A model generated the notes under the pieces. It was given only the letters and a program-made list of their open reading frames with translations. It searched no databases and had not been told where the DNA came from. From Megalonaias nervosa (taxonomy: Eukaryota > Mollusca > Bivalvia > Unionida > Unionidae): a DNA stretch of 64,000 nucleotides. The DNA lies in NCBI GenBank assembly GCA_016617855.1, contig JAECUM010006776.1, forward strand, positions 1 to 64,000. The letters are read 5' to 3'. Made by a program: the position numbers and the translations under genes. Positions 63,408 to 64,000 of this stretch are shown here, piece after piece. Position 1 is the first letter of the stretch. Each line of letters begins with the position of its first letter.

Positions 63408-64000
63408 CATAGCTGCCAACTGTCCCGTTTTTTCCATATTTGTCCCGTGTTTTGGACCTGAATACGGGTGTACGTTTTTTTTGCAAAAACTACGTTGTTT
63501 TTTTAATTAAAAAATATTTTTAAAAAATCCTTCCTTTTCCATCTGTTTAGAACGGGCACTCGGTTCCATTCTGATAGAAATGTATCGCATGTATATAGGA
63601 ATACAGTTCTACAATATGATTGGTTCATTCGAAATTGAGGCTACCATGCTTGTCTTTATCCGCCATATTGGATTTCGCAAACAGTTACTGCTACAAGTGT
63701 CTCATCTTCGTAATATTCAGCTTCTAATCATGTTGAATAGGAAATCAGAATATTCAGAATTTTCTCCAGAAAAGACAAGAAAACAGAACTGAAAGGACAA
63801 TTGTGCCATCTTGTTTAGATTTGTGAAATCATCTAGTAAAGGAGAAGACTTTACGTTTTGCAAATTGTGTAATGTGATTTCGCTATTGGGCATGGAGGCG
63901 CACATGAAACACAAGAACACGAAAAAGCTAATAAACATCAGCTTGCTGCTTCATCATACACAACTCAGCCTGAACTTGGATGTATATAAATACCAGAGAA
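63408..64000 (+). mobile_element. hAT-like element, left part (cut by window end)
   Basis: Starts CATAGCTGCCAACTG and follows the copy at 33763 nearly base for base: GTCCCGT-TTTTCC, TTTTGGACCTGAATACGGGTGTA, ATTCTGATAGAAATGTATCGCATG and TCGAAATTGAGGCTACCATGC. ATG 63730 starts MLNRKSEYSEFSPEK, then a stop, then CKLCNV and GHGGA-type BED finger sequence in shifted frames. The right end lies outside the window. Confidence 0.82.

Overview
The window looks like nuclear DNA of an animal. It is strongly A+T-rich, has almost no long open reading frames, and carries small exons separated by kilobase-scale introns with GT...AG borders. It is full of decayed eukaryotic transposons: tRNA-derived SINEs, Ty3/gypsy and DIRS retrotransposons, hAT and pogo/Tigger DNA transposons and a LINE fragment. 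DIRS elements, zf-BED hAT copies, frequent ACATGT-type motifs and head/tandem-repeat/tail elements together suggest a marine invertebrate, perhaps a mollusc. That placement is inference.

One host gene is supported, on the + strand, running through most of the window. It is a METTL24-like (Methyltransf_22-type) methyltransferase. Five exons join in a single open frame: 4745-4878, 21723-21851, 32164-32238, 36061-36202 and 61685-61984, the last ending in TAA. The phases fit at every junction and the joined product is 259 residues. A membrane-anchor-like open frame in the CpG-richer first 860 bases (436-708) could be its first coding exon, but this is unproven. Introns of about 16.8, 10.3, 3.8 and 25.5 kb hold nearly everything else.

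Layout: 1-4.7 kb has a perfect inverted repeat, the candidate first exon, a second hairpin and a SINE with exact target duplications. 4.9-21.7 kb has LTR pieces, a pogo/Tigger element with TA flanks, a minus-strand gypsy element (gag, protease and integrase present, RT displaced), a SINE inside its gag, a hAT fragment and two tandem-repeat elements. 21.9-32.1 kb has a 6.1-kb DIRS element with inverted terminal repeats and an internal complementary region, split by an 874-bp hAT derivative, then SINEs. 32.2-36.0 kb has an internally deleted hAT and a LINE fragment. 36.2-61.7 kb has an LTR, a zf-BED hAT pseudogene, a 1.5-kb minisatellite, a second DIRS element containing a solo LTR, a large array of about 140-bp units and a plus-strand gypsy element. 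After the gene, 63.4-64.0 kb starts another copy of the deleted hAT family.

No intact autonomous element was found; every transposon frame is broken. I saw no bacterial features, CRISPR array, rRNA or free-standing tRNA gene. The most unusual items are the DIRS architecture with nested hAT, the head-tandem-tail element family, the 1.5-kb minisatellite in the last intron, and the heavily invaded single gene.
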